Counted from the stretch's first letter, positions 1 through 7,659 are shown. The stretch: 12,044 nt of DNA from Caulobacteraceae bacterium (GCA_947479185.1 CANJYY010000047.1:1-12044), one strand, 5' to 3'. Notes: a model not told the origin generated them from the sequence alone. Program-made: numbers and translations.

Positions 1-161
1 ATCTGGTAGCAGAGGCTCTTGCCGCCGCCGGTCGGCAGCACGGCCATGGCGCTGCGGCCGGCGCGGCTCTCGCCGATCACCTGGCCCTGCATGCCGCGGA
101 AGTCCGGGTGGCCGACAACGCGGCGCAGGATTTCGCGGGCGGGGGCGAGGGAATCGGTCAC
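1..161 (-). CDS. recQ: ATP-dependent DNA helicase RecQ, N-terminal fragment (runs off the left edge)
   Basis: Only the first 53 codons are inside the window. The reverse strand, from a GTG at 161, reads VTDSLAPAREILRRVVGHPD and then FRGMQ followed by VLPTGGGKSLCYQ. The FRxxQ element (residues 21-25) matches the RecQ Q-motif region. PTGGGKS (about 43-49) is the Walker A P-loop, with K48 as the nucleotide-binding lysine; the TGGGKSLCYQ form is typical of RecQ. RecQ is a 3'-5' superfamily 2 helicase that unwinds recombination and stalled-fork intermediates. No ATG or GTG lies in frame just upstream, so GTG 161 is the likely start. The gene is divergent from the penicillin-binding protein gene. 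The helicase core, zinc-binding and HRDC regions lie outside the window and cannot be judged. Confidence 0.88.
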   Translation of the reverse strand, partial: MTDSLAPAREILRRVVGHPDFRGMQGQVIGESRAGRSAMAVLPTGGGKSLCYQ

Positions 162-329
162 CGCCCGCTTATGGCGGCTGGGCGCGCCCTTGCTAACCCC
201 TTGCGCAAGTTCTGCATGGACAGGCCGCGAAAAGGGCGTGTTCATTGCCCATCAACCATGGACAAGGCATCAGGACCGAGACGCCCGCCCCGGGGCGTCG
301 CGGCATTTTCCACAGGCAGCGACGGCGAC

Positions 330-2276
330 ATGGCGAACGAACAGGGCGTCACGCGGACACCCCTCCAGGCGTTCCTCTACTGGGGGGCGGTCGCCGGCGT
401 CTGGGGGCTGATCTTCCTGGTCGCCTTCTTCGCGGTGTTCGCCACCGACCTGCCCGACGTGTCGAAGCTGAACTCGGTCACCCGCCAGCCGTCGATCTCC
501 TATCTCGACCGGTCCGGGGCCCTGATCGCCGTGCGCGGCAGCCAGTACGCGCCGCCGGTCGATCTGGACAAGCTGCCCGACTATGTCCCCAAGGCCTTCA
601 TCGCCATCGAGGACCGGCGCTTCTACTACCACCCGGGCTTCGACCCGCTCGGCATCAGCCGGGCGATGGTCAAGAACGTCTCCTGCTGGTGCGTCGCGGC
701 CGGCGGCTCGACGATCACCCAGCAGCTGGCGCGCAACCTGTTCCTGACGCTTGACCAGACCCCGCGCCGCAAGGCCCAGGAGTTGATCCTGGCCGTCTGG
801 CTGGAGATGAAGTTCAGCAAGAAGCAGATCCTCGCCCTCTATCTGAACCGCGTCTATTTCGGCGCCGGGGCCTATGGCATCGAGGCCGCGGCCCAGCGCT
901 ACTTCAACAAGCCCGCCTCGCGCCTGACGCTGGGCGAAGCCGCCCTGCTGGCCGGGATGATGAAGGGCCCGTCGCGCTACAGCCCGGTCTCCGCCACCGA
1001 ACGCGCCGCCCGCCGGGCGACCATCGTGCTCGACGAAATGGTCCGCACCAGGGCCATCACCAAGGACGAACGGGCCGAGGCCTTCCGCAACCCCGTGCGG
1101 GTCTCGTCCGTGCTGGCCAACCAGCGCGCCCAGTATTTCACCGACTGGGTCGACGCCCAGGTGCGGTCCCTCGTCGGCGAACCGACCGAGGACCTGATCG
1201 TCGAAACCACGCTCGACCTGCCGATCCAGGCCGCCGCCGAGTCCGCGGTGCGCGCGGGCGTCAGCGGCGCGCGCGGCCAGGGCGTGCAGCAGGCGGCCCT
1301 GGTGGCCATCGACGGCGAGGGCCGCATCCGCGCCTATGTCGGCGGGGCCGACTATTCCGAAAGCCAGTTCGACCGGGCGACCAGCGCCCGCCGCCAGGCG
1401 GGGTCCGCCTTCAAGCCGTTCGTCTATCTCGCCGCCATGGAAGCGGGACGCACCCCGGCCGTGGTGGTGACCGACGAGCCGGTCAGCATCAACGGCTGGC
1501 AGCCGCGCAACTACTCCGGCAAGTACCTCGGCCCGATCACCCTGCAGACGGCGCTGGCCCAGTCGGTCAACACCGTCGCCGCGCGGCTGGCCGACGAGGT
1601 CGGCACCGGCAACGTCGCGGCCGTGGCCCGGCGCCTCGGCATCACCAGCAAGATCCAGCTCGATCCGTCGATGGCGCTCGGCGCCGTCGAGGTCAGCCCG
1701 CTCGAGATGGCCCAGGCCTACGCCGCCTTCTCCAACGGCGGCTTCCTCGCCAAGGGCTACGGCATCCAGCGCATCCGCACGGCCAACGGCCGGGTGCTCT
1801 ATGACCGCAATCTCGAGAAGCGCCCGCGCAAGTCCGTCATCGGCTCGCCGTCGCTGCAGTACATGAACCAGATGATGCGCGAGGTCGTGATCAGCGGCAC
1901 CGGCAAGCGCGCCCGGGCGCCGAACTACGACATCGCCGGCAAGACCGGCACCACCAGCGATTACCGCGACGCCTGGTTCGTCGGCTACACCGGCGGCTTC
2001 GTCACGGCGGTCTGGACCGGCAAGGACGACAACAAGCCGATGAAGGGCGTGACGGGCGGCGGCGCGCCGGCGACCATCTGGCGGTCATTCATGGGGCAGG
2101 CCCTGCCCCGGCTGAAAGCCCAGGCCATCCCCGGCGGCTATGTGCAGGTCGATGCGCCGCACGATGCGATCGGCGACATCCTCTCGACGCTCGGCATGGG
2201 CGACGGCGCCGAAAAGCCCGCGACGCCCCAGCCGCAGGCTCCCGCGCCGAAGACGCCGGACGAGATTCCGTATTAG
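330..2276 (+). CDS. Class A penicillin-binding protein (PBP1A-type glycosyltransferase/transpeptidase)
   Basis: This 648-aa bifunctional peptidoglycan synthase is anchored in the inner membrane with its catalytic part in the periplasm. A short cytoplasmic tail is followed by one membrane helix (about 15-38). The GT51 domain shows motif 1 EDRRFYYHPGFD with catalytic E94, motif 2 GGSTITQQLARN (125-136), motif 3 RKAQE with E151, and motif 4 ALYLNRVYFGAGAYGIEAAA. The transpeptidase has SAFK (nucleophile S359, K362), SVN (412-414) and KTGTT (538-542). The C-terminus is a Pro/Ala-rich tail. The length is short for class A PBPs, with no obvious extra domain. The frame is open back to 108, but an upstream ATG at 258 would add 24 codons rich in A/T-ending codons, including AGA, unlike the rest of the gene, so ATG 330 is preferred. 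Caulobacter encodes several class A PBPs and I cannot say which paralogue this is. It converges with the next gene, 9 bp stop to stop. Confidence 0.93.
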   Translation: MANEQGVTRTPLQAFLYWGAVAGVWGLIFLVAFFAVFATDLPDVSKLNSVTRQPSISYLDRSGALIAVRGSQYAPPVDLDKLPDYVPKAFIAIEDRRFYYHPGFDPLGISRAMVKNVSCWCVAAGGSTITQQLARNLFLTLDQTPRRKAQELILAVWLEMKFSKKQILALYLNRVYFGAGAYGIEAAAQRYFNKPASRLTLGEAALLAGMMKGPSRYSPVSATERAARRATIVLDEMVRTRAITKDERAEAFRNPVRVSSVLANQRAQYFTDWVDAQVRSLVGEPTEDLIVETTLDLPIQAAAESAVRAGVSGARGQGVQQAALVAIDGEGRIRAYVGGADYSESQFDRATSARRQAGSAFKPFVYLAAMEAGRTPAVVVTDEPVSINGWQPRNYSGKYLGPITLQTALAQSVNTVAARLADEVGTGNVAAVARRLGITSKIQLDPSMALGAVEVSPLEMAQAYAAFSNGGFLAKGYGIQRIRTANGRVLYDRNLEKRPRKSVIGSPSLQYMNQMMREVVISGTGKRARAPNYDIAGKTGTTSDYRDAWFVGYTGGFVTAVWTGKDDNKPMKGVTGGGAPATIWRSFMGQALPRLKAQAIPGGYVQVDAPHDAIGDILSTLGMGDGAEKPATPQPQAPAPKTPDEIPY

Positions 2277-2285
2277 GGCCCGCTC

Positions 2286-3029
2286 CTACCCCCGCCCCAC
2301 GGCCTGAAGCCGCGCACCCTCGCGCTTGAGCCAGACCCGGTGCGGGGCGGGATCACCATTGAGCTCGCGCACCAGCGCCCAGAACCTGGGGCCGTGGTTG
2401 GCCTCGATCAGGTGCGCGCATTCGTGGGCGGCGACGTAGTCGGCGACCTCGGCGGTCGCCAGCGCCAGCCGCCAGCTGTAGCGGATCGAGGCCGGTCCCC
2501 GGACGCTGGCCGGCCGGCAGGAGCCCCAGCGGCCGCGCGCGTCGGTGATGGCGATCTTCGGCAGGGGCTGGTTCAGCGCCGCGCTGTGCACGGCGGTGCG
2601 CTCCGTCAGCCAGCGACGCGCCTCGAGCTTGACCAGCCGCAGCACCCGGTCGCTGAAGGCCGCGTCGTCGGGCGCGGAGATCGCGGGACCTTCTGTGTCG
2701 GCCCCCGGGATGAGCCGCGCGCGACCCGTTCCGGCGACCAGACGCACCGTCGCCCCGAACAGGCTGATCTCCATGCCCGGCCGCAGCGGCGTGGTCTGCG
2801 GCAGGTCAGCCAGCTGGCTGGCGATCCAGTCGACGCGCTCGTGGGCGAAGGCGACCGCCTCGTCGAGGCGGCGGGCGCTGGGGGCGATGGCGATGGCCTC
2901 GCGCTTGACCCGGTCGACCCGCAGGCTGATCCGCCGCGCCCGGGCGTTGACCGACAGGCGCACCGGATGACCGGCCGCCTCGATGCGGTCGCCATGGCTG
3001 AAACGGGGCCGGTCGAAGAGCTTCATCAT
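2286..3029 (-). CDS. YgjP/SprT-like zinc metallopeptidase (DUF45, M48-type domain)
   Basis: The protein has 247 aa. Its C-terminal half carries the zincin signature HECAH (H202, E203, H206) followed by NHGPRFW with H212, and it is preceded by the RWGSC element (167-171) that typifies the YgjP-like metallopeptidase family (DUF45). The N-terminal half is beta-rich, with arginine-rich segments of the ARRISLRVDR type, as usual in this family. No signal peptide is visible, so it is probably a cytoplasmic zinc protein. The physiological substrate of the family is not established. Two tandem ATGs (3029 and 3026) are possible starts and neither has a strong ribosome-binding site. It lies 40 bp downstream of phaZ on the same strand and could be co-transcribed, though no functional link is evident. 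Confidence 0.87.
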   Translation of the reverse strand: MMKLFDRPRFSHGDRIEAAGHPVRLSVNARARRISLRVDRVKREAIAIAPSARRLDEAVAFAHERVDWIASQLADLPQTTPLRPGMEISLFGATVRLVAGTGRARLIPGADTEGPAISAPDDAAFSDRVLRLVKLEARRWLTERTAVHSAALNQPLPKIAITDARGRWGSCRPASVRGPASIRYSWRLALATAEVADYVAAHECAHLIEANHGPRFWALVRELNGDPAPHRVWLKREGARLQAVGRG

Positions 3030-3069
3030 CCCGTGCTTAGGACGGCGCGGCGGCCGCGAAAAGCCGGTT

Positions 3070-4320
3070 TCAGAAGTCTGGGTCCATCTCGCGGATGAAG
3101 GCCTGCACCTTGGGGAAGATCTCTTCCTTGAAACGCCTGCCGTTGAACACGCCGTAGTGGCCGACGCCTTCCTGGACGTGGTCCAGCTTCATCGCGGCGG
3201 GAATGTTCGGACACAGGTCGTGGGCCGCCTGGGTCTGGCCGATGCCGGAGATGTCGTCGAGTTCGCCCTCGACGGTCATCAGCGCGATGTCGGTGATCGC
3301 CGCCGGCTCCACGAGCCGCCCGCGATGCATCAGCTCGCCCTTGGGCAGGGCGTAGGACTGGAACACCTTGTCGATGGTCTGGAGGTAGAACTCCTCGGTC
3401 AGGTCCATCACGGCGAGATACTCGTCGTAGAAGGCCAGGTGCTTGTCGGCGCTGTCGCCGTCGCCGGCGACGAGGTTGTCGAAGTAGCGCCGGTGGGCGG
3501 CCTTGTGGCGGTCCATGTTCATCGACATGAAGCTGGCCAGCTGCACGAAGCCCGGATAGACGCGCCGGCCCGCGCCCGGATAGGGCGCCGGCACGGTGTA
3601 GATCATGCTCGACTGGAACCAGGTGAACGGCCGTTCCTCGGCCAACTTGTTGGTCACGGTCGGCGACAGGCGCGCATCGATGGGCGAGCCCATGAAGGTC
3701 ATGCTGCGCGGGCGATAGGCGTTGTCGTCCTGGGCCATCAGGGCCGCGGCGGCGAGCACCGGCGGGCCGGGCTGGCAGACGGCCACGACGTGGGCCCGGT
3801 GGCCGAGGGCCTCGAGCATCTGCTGGACGTGGTCGATGTAGTCGTCGAACTCGAAGCGGCCCTCCATCATCGGCACGTCCCGGGCGTTGGACCAGTCGGT
3901 GATGAACACGGCGTGGTCGGGCGCGAAGGCCTCGACCGTGCCGCGCAGCAGGGTGGCGTAGTGGCCGGACATCGGCGCGACGATCAGCACCGCCGGGTCC
4001 AGCTGCAGCTTGCCCGCGCGGCGCATGTCGGCCATGTCGCGGTCGAACTGGATCAGGCGGCACCAGGGGCTTTCCCAGACCACCGTCGGGCGGACCCGCA
4101 CCTTGTGGTCGTTGACGGTGATCTCGTCGATCATCCAGTCAGGCTTGCCATAGCGCCGCGTGACGGTGGCGTAGAGATCGGCGCCGGCGGAGATGCGGCG
4201 GCCGAGCGCCGAGTTGCGGGCGGGATTGAGCGGCGACGACCACCAGTCGCGGGTCACGCGCGCGGCGGCGCGCATGGGCGATGCGGCGTGGTAGTTCGCC
4301 TCGTGCAGGGCGTAAAGCAT
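3070..4320 (-). CDS. phaZ: Intracellular polyhydroxyalkanoate (PHB) depolymerase
   Basis: This 416-aa cytoplasmic enzyme hydrolyses native intracellular PHB granules to release hydroxybutyrate units. It is an alpha/beta hydrolase of the cysteine-nucleophile PhaZ class. The usual lipase box is replaced by VCQPGPP with C182 as nucleophile. The acid is probably D355 (EGELDDISG; D356 is possible) and the base H388 (EGVGHYGVF). Spacing and residue numbers closely resemble the Ralstonia PhaZa1 type. The N-terminus MLYALHEANYHAASPMRAAA is typical of the family, and there is no signal peptide, as expected for an intracellular enzyme. A GAGG ribosome-binding site precedes ATG 4320. The 70-bp gap to sco holds a plausible -10 and a TGC-rich dyad of the PhaR type, so phaZ probably has its own PHB-responsive promoter. 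Confidence 0.95.
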   Translation of the reverse strand: MLYALHEANYHAASPMRAAARVTRDWWSSPLNPARNSALGRRISAGADLYATVTRRYGKPDWMIDEITVNDHKVRVRPTVVWESPWCRLIQFDRDMADMRRAGKLQLDPAVLIVAPMSGHYATLLRGTVEAFAPDHAVFITDWSNARDVPMMEGRFEFDDYIDHVQQMLEALGHRAHVVAVCQPGPPVLAAAALMAQDDNAYRPRSMTFMGSPIDARLSPTVTNKLAEERPFTWFQSSMIYTVPAPYPGAGRRVYPGFVQLASFMSMNMDRHKAAHRRYFDNLVAGDGDSADKHLAFYDEYLAVMDLTEEFYLQTIDKVFQSYALPKGELMHRGRLVEPAAITDIALMTVEGELDDISGIGQTQAAHDLCPNIPAAMKLDHVQEGVGHYGVFNGRRFKEEIFPKVQAFIREMDPDF

Positions 4321-4333
4321 CGAACCTCGTTCG

Positions 4334-4351
4334 TTGTGCAGCGCAGCATAA
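4334..4351 (-). promoter_or_regulatory. Putative phaZ promoter with PhaR-like TGC-rich operator
   Basis: On the plus strand the site reads TTGTGCAGCGCAGCATAA, an imperfect TGC/GCA dyad. On the minus (phaZ) strand it contains TATGCT (4345-4350), a reasonable -10, with a weak GACTTC -35 about 17 bp upstream. The dyad therefore overlaps the -10 and lies just ahead of the phaZ start. PhaR repressors of alphaproteobacteria bind TGC-rich dyads in front of phasin and PHB genes. The assignment rests on resemblance only. Confidence 0.4.
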
Positions 4352-4390
4352 CACGACGCGGCTTAACGAAGTCCAGCCCCAATCGGCACG

Positions 4391-4996
4391 CTAGTCGCCG
4401 CGCATCGCCCTGCGGATCTGGTCGGCCATCTGGTCCGGGGTCAGACCATAGGCCAGGACGCGGTCGAACCGGCCCCGCGGGGTCATCAGATAGGCCACCG
4501 TCGAATGGTTGACCTGGTAGTCGGGACCGTCGCCGTCGATCTGGTAGACGACACGGTAGGCCTTCGCCGCGGCCGCCACCTGCTCGGGCGTGCCGGTCAG
4601 GCCCAGCGTTCCCTCGGGCATGGCCTGGGCGTCGAGCCAGGCCTTCATCTTGGCGGGCGTGTCGCGGCCGGCGTCGACCGAAACGAAGACGATGCGCAGG
4701 TCCTTGCCCTTGGGACCCAGCTGATCGACGGCCGTGCGCAGCGCCTGCATCGTCGTGGGGCAGACGTCGGGACAGTAGGTGTAGCCGAAGAAGACCACGC
4801 TCCATTTGCCCTTCAGCGCGGTCTGGTCGACCGGCCTGCCGTTCTGGTCGACCAGCTGGAACGGGCCGCCGACGACATCGGCGGTGGGCGCGGGCCGGAA
4901 CACGCCGGCGCTCAGGGCGAGGAATCCGGCGACCAGCAGGCCCAGGGCGCAGAGTACGATCAGCAACAGGCGATTGCGCGGCAAGGGACTCTCCAT
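4391..4996 (-). CDS. senC: Sco1/SenC/PrrC-family copper chaperone
   Basis: The protein has 201 aa, with an N-terminal hydrophobic anchor (about 9-33, no lipobox) and a periplasmic thioredoxin-like domain. The copper-binding CPDVCP motif (C75, C79) and the distal histidine H164 in VNHSTVAYL are all present, giving the complete Cu ligand set. The surrounding FFGYTYCPDVCPTT and SVDAGRDTP elements are diagnostic. Sco proteins deliver copper to, or reduce, the Cu(A) site of cytochrome c oxidase subunit II; in Rhodobacter the SenC/PrrC members sit beside the RegB/RegA redox regulators. Here the gene is divergent from regB with 41 bp between start codons, which supports the SenC-type assignment. It lies 70 bp upstream of phaZ on the same strand, though phaZ seems to have its own promoter. 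Confidence 0.95.
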   Translation of the reverse strand: MESPLPRNRLLLIVLCALGLLVAGFLALSAGVFRPAPTADVVGGPFQLVDQNGRPVDQTALKGKWSVVFFGYTYCPDVCPTTMQALRTAVDQLGPKGKDLRIVFVSVDAGRDTPAKMKAWLDAQAMPEGTLGLTGTPEQVAAAAKAYRVVYQIDGDGPDYQVNHSTVAYLMTPRGRFDRVLAYGLTPDQMADQIRRAMRGD

Positions 4997-5037
4997 CAGG
5001 GCTCGCCATCGGCGCGGCTTGAGGCCAAGCTGGCGTC

Positions 5038-6480
5038 ATGGCTTTGACATCCGCACTGGCGACAACCGCAGAGCAGGAGCCCGGACTCGATAGGCCGGGC
5101 CGACCGGCCGCGCAAGGCTGGGACGCCCTCTGGCCGGCGGGCGTGCCGCGCCGCGGTCGGCTGCGCGTCCGGGCCCTGACCAACCTGCGCTGGGTGGCCG
5201 TGGCGGGACAGACGATCACCGTCGTCGTCGTGGCCTATGTACTCGACCTGCCGACGCCCCAGGCGGCCTGTTTCGCCCTGATCGCCCTGTCGGCCTGGCT
5301 CAATGTGCTGGTCACCCTCGCCACCTCCGGGCAGCGGCTGGCGACCGACGGCGAGGCGGCCGCCCACATCGCTTTCGACATCCTGCAGATGTCGGGGCTG
5401 CTGTATCTGACCGGCGGCATCGTCAATCCCTTCTCCCTGCTGCTGATCGGGCCGGCGACCCTGGCGGCGGCCACCCTGCCGCTGCGCCACACGGTGGGGA
5501 TCGCCCTGCTGGCGATCGCCGCCTGCGTGTTTCTCGCCGTGACCGCGCTGCCGCTGCCGTCGCCGGACGCCGAACCGTTCAACCCGCCGATGCTCAACCG
5601 GATCGGGGCGGTCATGGCCCGGGTGCTGGGCATCTCGTTCACCGCCGCCTACGCCTGGTACGCCGCGCAGGAAGCGGCCCGCATGGAACTGGCGCTCGAC
5701 ACCGCCCACACCGTGCTCGCCCGCGAGCAAAGGCTTTCAGCCCTGGGCGCCCTGGCGGCGGCGGCGGCGCACGAACTGGGCACGCCGCTGGCGACCATTT
5801 CGATCGTCGCCAAGGAGATGGTCCGCAACACCCCCGACGGCCTGCTCAAGGATGACGCGGAACTGCTGATCACCCAGGCGGAACGCTGCCGCGACATCCT
5901 GCGCCAGCTGACCCGGACGCCCGAGGCCGCCGACGCCGTGCATGAGCGGATGTCCCTGCTGCAGGTGGTCCAGGAGGCCATCGCCCCGCACGCCCGACGG
6001 CCCGACGTGCGCGTCGAGGCGGTCGTGTCGGGCCCACACGACGAGCCCGCGCCGGAGATCTGGCGGCTGGCCGAGATCCTTCACGCCCTGACGGCCTTCG
6101 TCGAGAACGCGGTGGACTTCGCGCGGTCGGAAATCCTCGTCACCGCCCGGTTCGACGCACGGCACATCGCCATCGAGGTGCGCGATGACGGCCCGGGCTT
6201 CGCGCCGGAGGTCTTGCTAAAACTCGGCGAGCCCTATGTTACCAGCCGGCCGGGCGCCGAGACCATGCGCAGCGGCCATGTCGGCATGGGCCTCGGCTTC
6301 TTTATCGCCAAGACCCTGCTGGAACGGACAGGCGCCAATGTCGATTTCCGCAATGGCCGGCACGGCGGCGCGGTTATTACCGCGCGCTGGCGGCGGGAAG
6401 CGATCGAGGCCCCCTCGGAACCTGACGTTTTCTCTGACCACGGAACGCCTGAAGTGGCGTACAAGGGCGCGACAGAATGA
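5038..6480 (+). CDS. regB: Redox-sensing histidine kinase RegB/PrrB/ActS family
   Basis: The protein has 480 aa. The N-terminal half is a membrane domain of about six helices (about 50-210) carrying GGIVNPF (126-132), the GGxxNPF quinone-binding motif of RegB. The DHp H-box is AAAHELGTPLATI with phosphoacceptor H245. C284, in ERCRDIL 39 residues later, matches the redox-active cysteine of the RegB redox box. The ATPase domain has an N-box FVENAVDFA, G1 DDGPGF and G2 GMGLGFFIAKTLLERTGA. RegB autophosphorylates under reducing or low-oxygen conditions and signals to RegA; quinone and cysteine oxidation dampen it. The ATG at 5038 has no strong ribosome-binding site but starts 41 bp from divergent sco. 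regA follows after 45 bp, so the two probably form an operon. Confidence 0.96.
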   Translation: MALTSALATTAEQEPGLDRPGRPAAQGWDALWPAGVPRRGRLRVRALTNLRWVAVAGQTITVVVVAYVLDLPTPQAACFALIALSAWLNVLVTLATSGQRLATDGEAAAHIAFDILQMSGLLYLTGGIVNPFSLLLIGPATLAAATLPLRHTVGIALLAIAACVFLAVTALPLPSPDAEPFNPPMLNRIGAVMARVLGISFTAAYAWYAAQEAARMELALDTAHTVLAREQRLSALGALAAAAAHELGTPLATISIVAKEMVRNTPDGLLKDDAELLITQAERCRDILRQLTRTPEAADAVHERMSLLQVVQEAIAPHARRPDVRVEAVVSGPHDEPAPEIWRLAEILHALTAFVENAVDFARSEILVTARFDARHIAIEVRDDGPGFAPEVLLKLGEPYVTSRPGAETMRSGHVGMGLGFFIAKTLLERTGANVDFRNGRHGGAVITARWRREAIEAPSEPDVFSDHGTPEVAYKGATE

Positions 6481-6525
6481 CGCGATCTTTTCAATCGTCG
6501 CGGGAACAGTGAACAGGGTGACGTC

Positions 6526-7083
6526 GTGACCGACCTTTCCGAGCTGATCGCGGCGCTCGATGACCGCAGCCTGCTGGTTCTCGATGACGACTTGGCGCTG
6601 CGGACGCGCCTGAGCCGGGCGCTCGAGCAGCGCGGCTTCGACGTCCGCATGGCTGCGGGCGTTGCCGAAGCGCTGGAGTTGGTCAAGGCGTCCGCGCCGG
6701 CGTTCGCGGTGCTCGATATGCGGCTGGACGACGGCACGGGCCTCAAGGTGGTCCAGGCGATCCGCGACGCCCGGCCCGACTCCCGCGTGATCATGCTGAC
6801 CGGCTACGGGAACATCGCCACCGCCGTGGCGGCCGTTAAGGCCGGGGCGGTCGACTATCTGGCCAAGCCGGCCGACGCCGACGACGTGGCCCGCGCCCTG
6901 CTGGCCGCCGGCGATCACCTGGCCGCGCCGCCGGACAATCCGATGAGCGCCGACCGCGTCCGCTGGGAGCATATCCAGCGGGTCTACGAACTGTGCGGCC
7001 ACAACGTCTCGGAAACGGCGCGCCGCCTGTCGATGCATCGACGCACCCTGCAGCGCATCCTGGCCAAGCGCGCCCCGCGGTGA
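6526..7083 (+). CDS. regA: Redox response regulator RegA/PrrA/ActR family
   Basis: This 185-aa two-domain regulator pairs with RegB encoded 45 bp upstream. The receiver domain has the acidic cluster DDD at 20-22, phosphoacceptor D64 in FAVLDMRLDDGTG, a switch threonine in IMLTGYG, and the conserved lysine in DYLAKPAD. The output is a compact Fis-type helix-turn-helix whose end, ETARRLSMHRRTLQRILAKRAPR (about 163-185), is almost invariant across the RegA family. In relatives, phosphorylated RegA controls respiratory oxidases, carbon and nitrogen fixation and photosynthesis genes. The start is a GTG preceded by AGGGTG (about 6515-6520), a usable ribosome-binding site. Two REP-like hairpins begin directly after the stop. 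Confidence 0.96.
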   Translation: MTDLSELIAALDDRSLLVLDDDLALRTRLSRALEQRGFDVRMAAGVAEALELVKASAPAFAVLDMRLDDGTGLKVVQAIRDARPDSRVIMLTGYGNIATAVAAVKAGAVDYLAKPADADDVARALLAAGDHLAAPPDNPMSADRVRWEHIQRVYELCGHNVSETARRLSMHRRTLQRILAKRAPR

Positions 7084-7088
7084 AGAGC

Positions 7089-7116
7089 GGGGACAGGCAC
7101 TTCAGTGCGTGTCCCC
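7089..7116. repeat. REP-like hairpin 1 (GGGGACA...TGTCCCC)
   Basis: Arms GGGGACAGGCAC (7089-7100) and GTGCGTGTCCCC (7105-7116) pair with a single mismatch around the loop TTCA. The GGGGACA/TGTCCCC ends are shared with hairpin 2. This resembles REP elements mobilised by REP-associated (Y1) transposases, and no transposase gene is present here. It lies 5 bp after the regA stop and may also act as a 3' processing or termination element. Confidence 0.65.
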
Positions 7117-7137
7117 ATCAGCTTCGGCAAAGCGGAA

Positions 7138-7169
7138 GGGGACACGTACCGAAGACGGTACATGTCCCC
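7138..7169. repeat. REP-like hairpin 2 (GGGGACA...TGTCCCC)
   Basis: Arms GGGGACACGTACC (7138-7150) and GGTACATGTCCCC (7157-7169) pair with one mismatch around a 6-nt loop. It is the second unit of a pair in the same orientation, separated from hairpin 1 by 21 bp. It sits between the converging ends of regA and mmcB, ending 2 bp before the mmcB stop, so it could serve as a bidirectional 3' element. Confidence 0.65.
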
Positions 7170-7171
7170 GA

Positions 7172-7603
7172 TCACCCCCTGAACGCCGCCAGCCTTGCGA
7201 ACGCCAGGGTCAGGGCCTTGCGCCGGGCGGCGACCAGCGGCGTCCAGCCCGGCTCGCGCACCACCGCCCCGCCAAAGCCGTCGGCGACGATCAGCCCGGG
7301 TTCGGGCGGGATCAGGACATGCGGAAAATCGGGCGACACGGCGAAGAAGAAGGCGTCGCAATACGGCGCGTACTCGGCCCACTTGCGGTCGGTCAGATAG
7401 TCCTCGGCGCTCGACTTGACCTCGACGATGACGATCTCGCCCTTTGGCCCCAGCGCCATCAGGTCGGCGCGCCGGCCGTTGGGCAGCCCCACCTCGGCCA
7501 GCGGCGCATAGGCCATCTCCGCCAGCAGCCGCGCCGCGCCGCGGGTCACGGCCAGGGTGGTCTCCGGGCGGGAGATGGTGACAAGGGTCAGGGCGACGTC
7601 CAC
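7172..7603 (-). CDS. mmcB: MmcB family DNA repair protein (predicted nuclease fold)
   Basis: The protein has about 143 aa. Core elements are TLAVTRGAARLLAEMAY, then VGLPNGRRADLMAL, then IVIVEVKSSAEDYLTDRKW, then CDAFFFAVSPDFP. These match the MmcB family, first named in Caulobacter as a mitomycin-C-protective, SOS-linked repair factor. RRADL followed by EVK resembles a PD-(D/E)xK nuclease core, so a structure-specific nuclease role is plausible but unproven. The start is uncertain. The frame is open to a TTG at 7663, but that overlaps the T-tract of the terminator of the upstream gene. GTG 7603 gives a family-typical N-terminus with about 20 residues before the conserved TRG segment. I see no LexA-type box upstream, although family members are damage-inducible. 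Confidence 0.88.
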   Translation of the reverse strand: MDVALTLVTISRPETTLAVTRGAARLLAEMAYAPLAEVGLPNGRRADLMALGPKGEIVIVEVKSSAEDYLTDRKWAEYAPYCDAFFFAVSPDFPHVLIPPEPGLIVADGFGGAVVREPGWTPLVAARRKALTLAFARLAAFRG

Positions 7604-7659
7604 GGCCGCATTGATGTTCCGGTTTCGTTCGTTGTCAAGGCGGGGCCAGGCTTCAGAAC

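Noticed and set aside
209..225. LexA-type box (GTTC-N7-GTTC) near recQ
   Set aside because: GTTC at 208-214 has no second GTTC at the right spacing; the match is half-site only.
108..329. N-terminal extension of the penicillin-binding protein (starts at 108 or 258)
   Set aside because: The stretch overlaps the divergent recQ start and shows codon use unlike the rest of the gene (many A-ending codons). ATG 330 gives a normal tail plus membrane helix.
2983..4512. 509-codon plus-strand open frame across phaZ
   Set aside because: It is antisense to phaZ, rich in His/Arg/Val/Gly/Asp repeats typical of GC-biased reverse frames, and has no recognisable domain.
5038..5730. Minus-strand open frame 4996-5730 opposite regB
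   Set aside because: The reverse shadow of the RegB membrane domain; rich in Gly/Arg/Gln/His with no domain.
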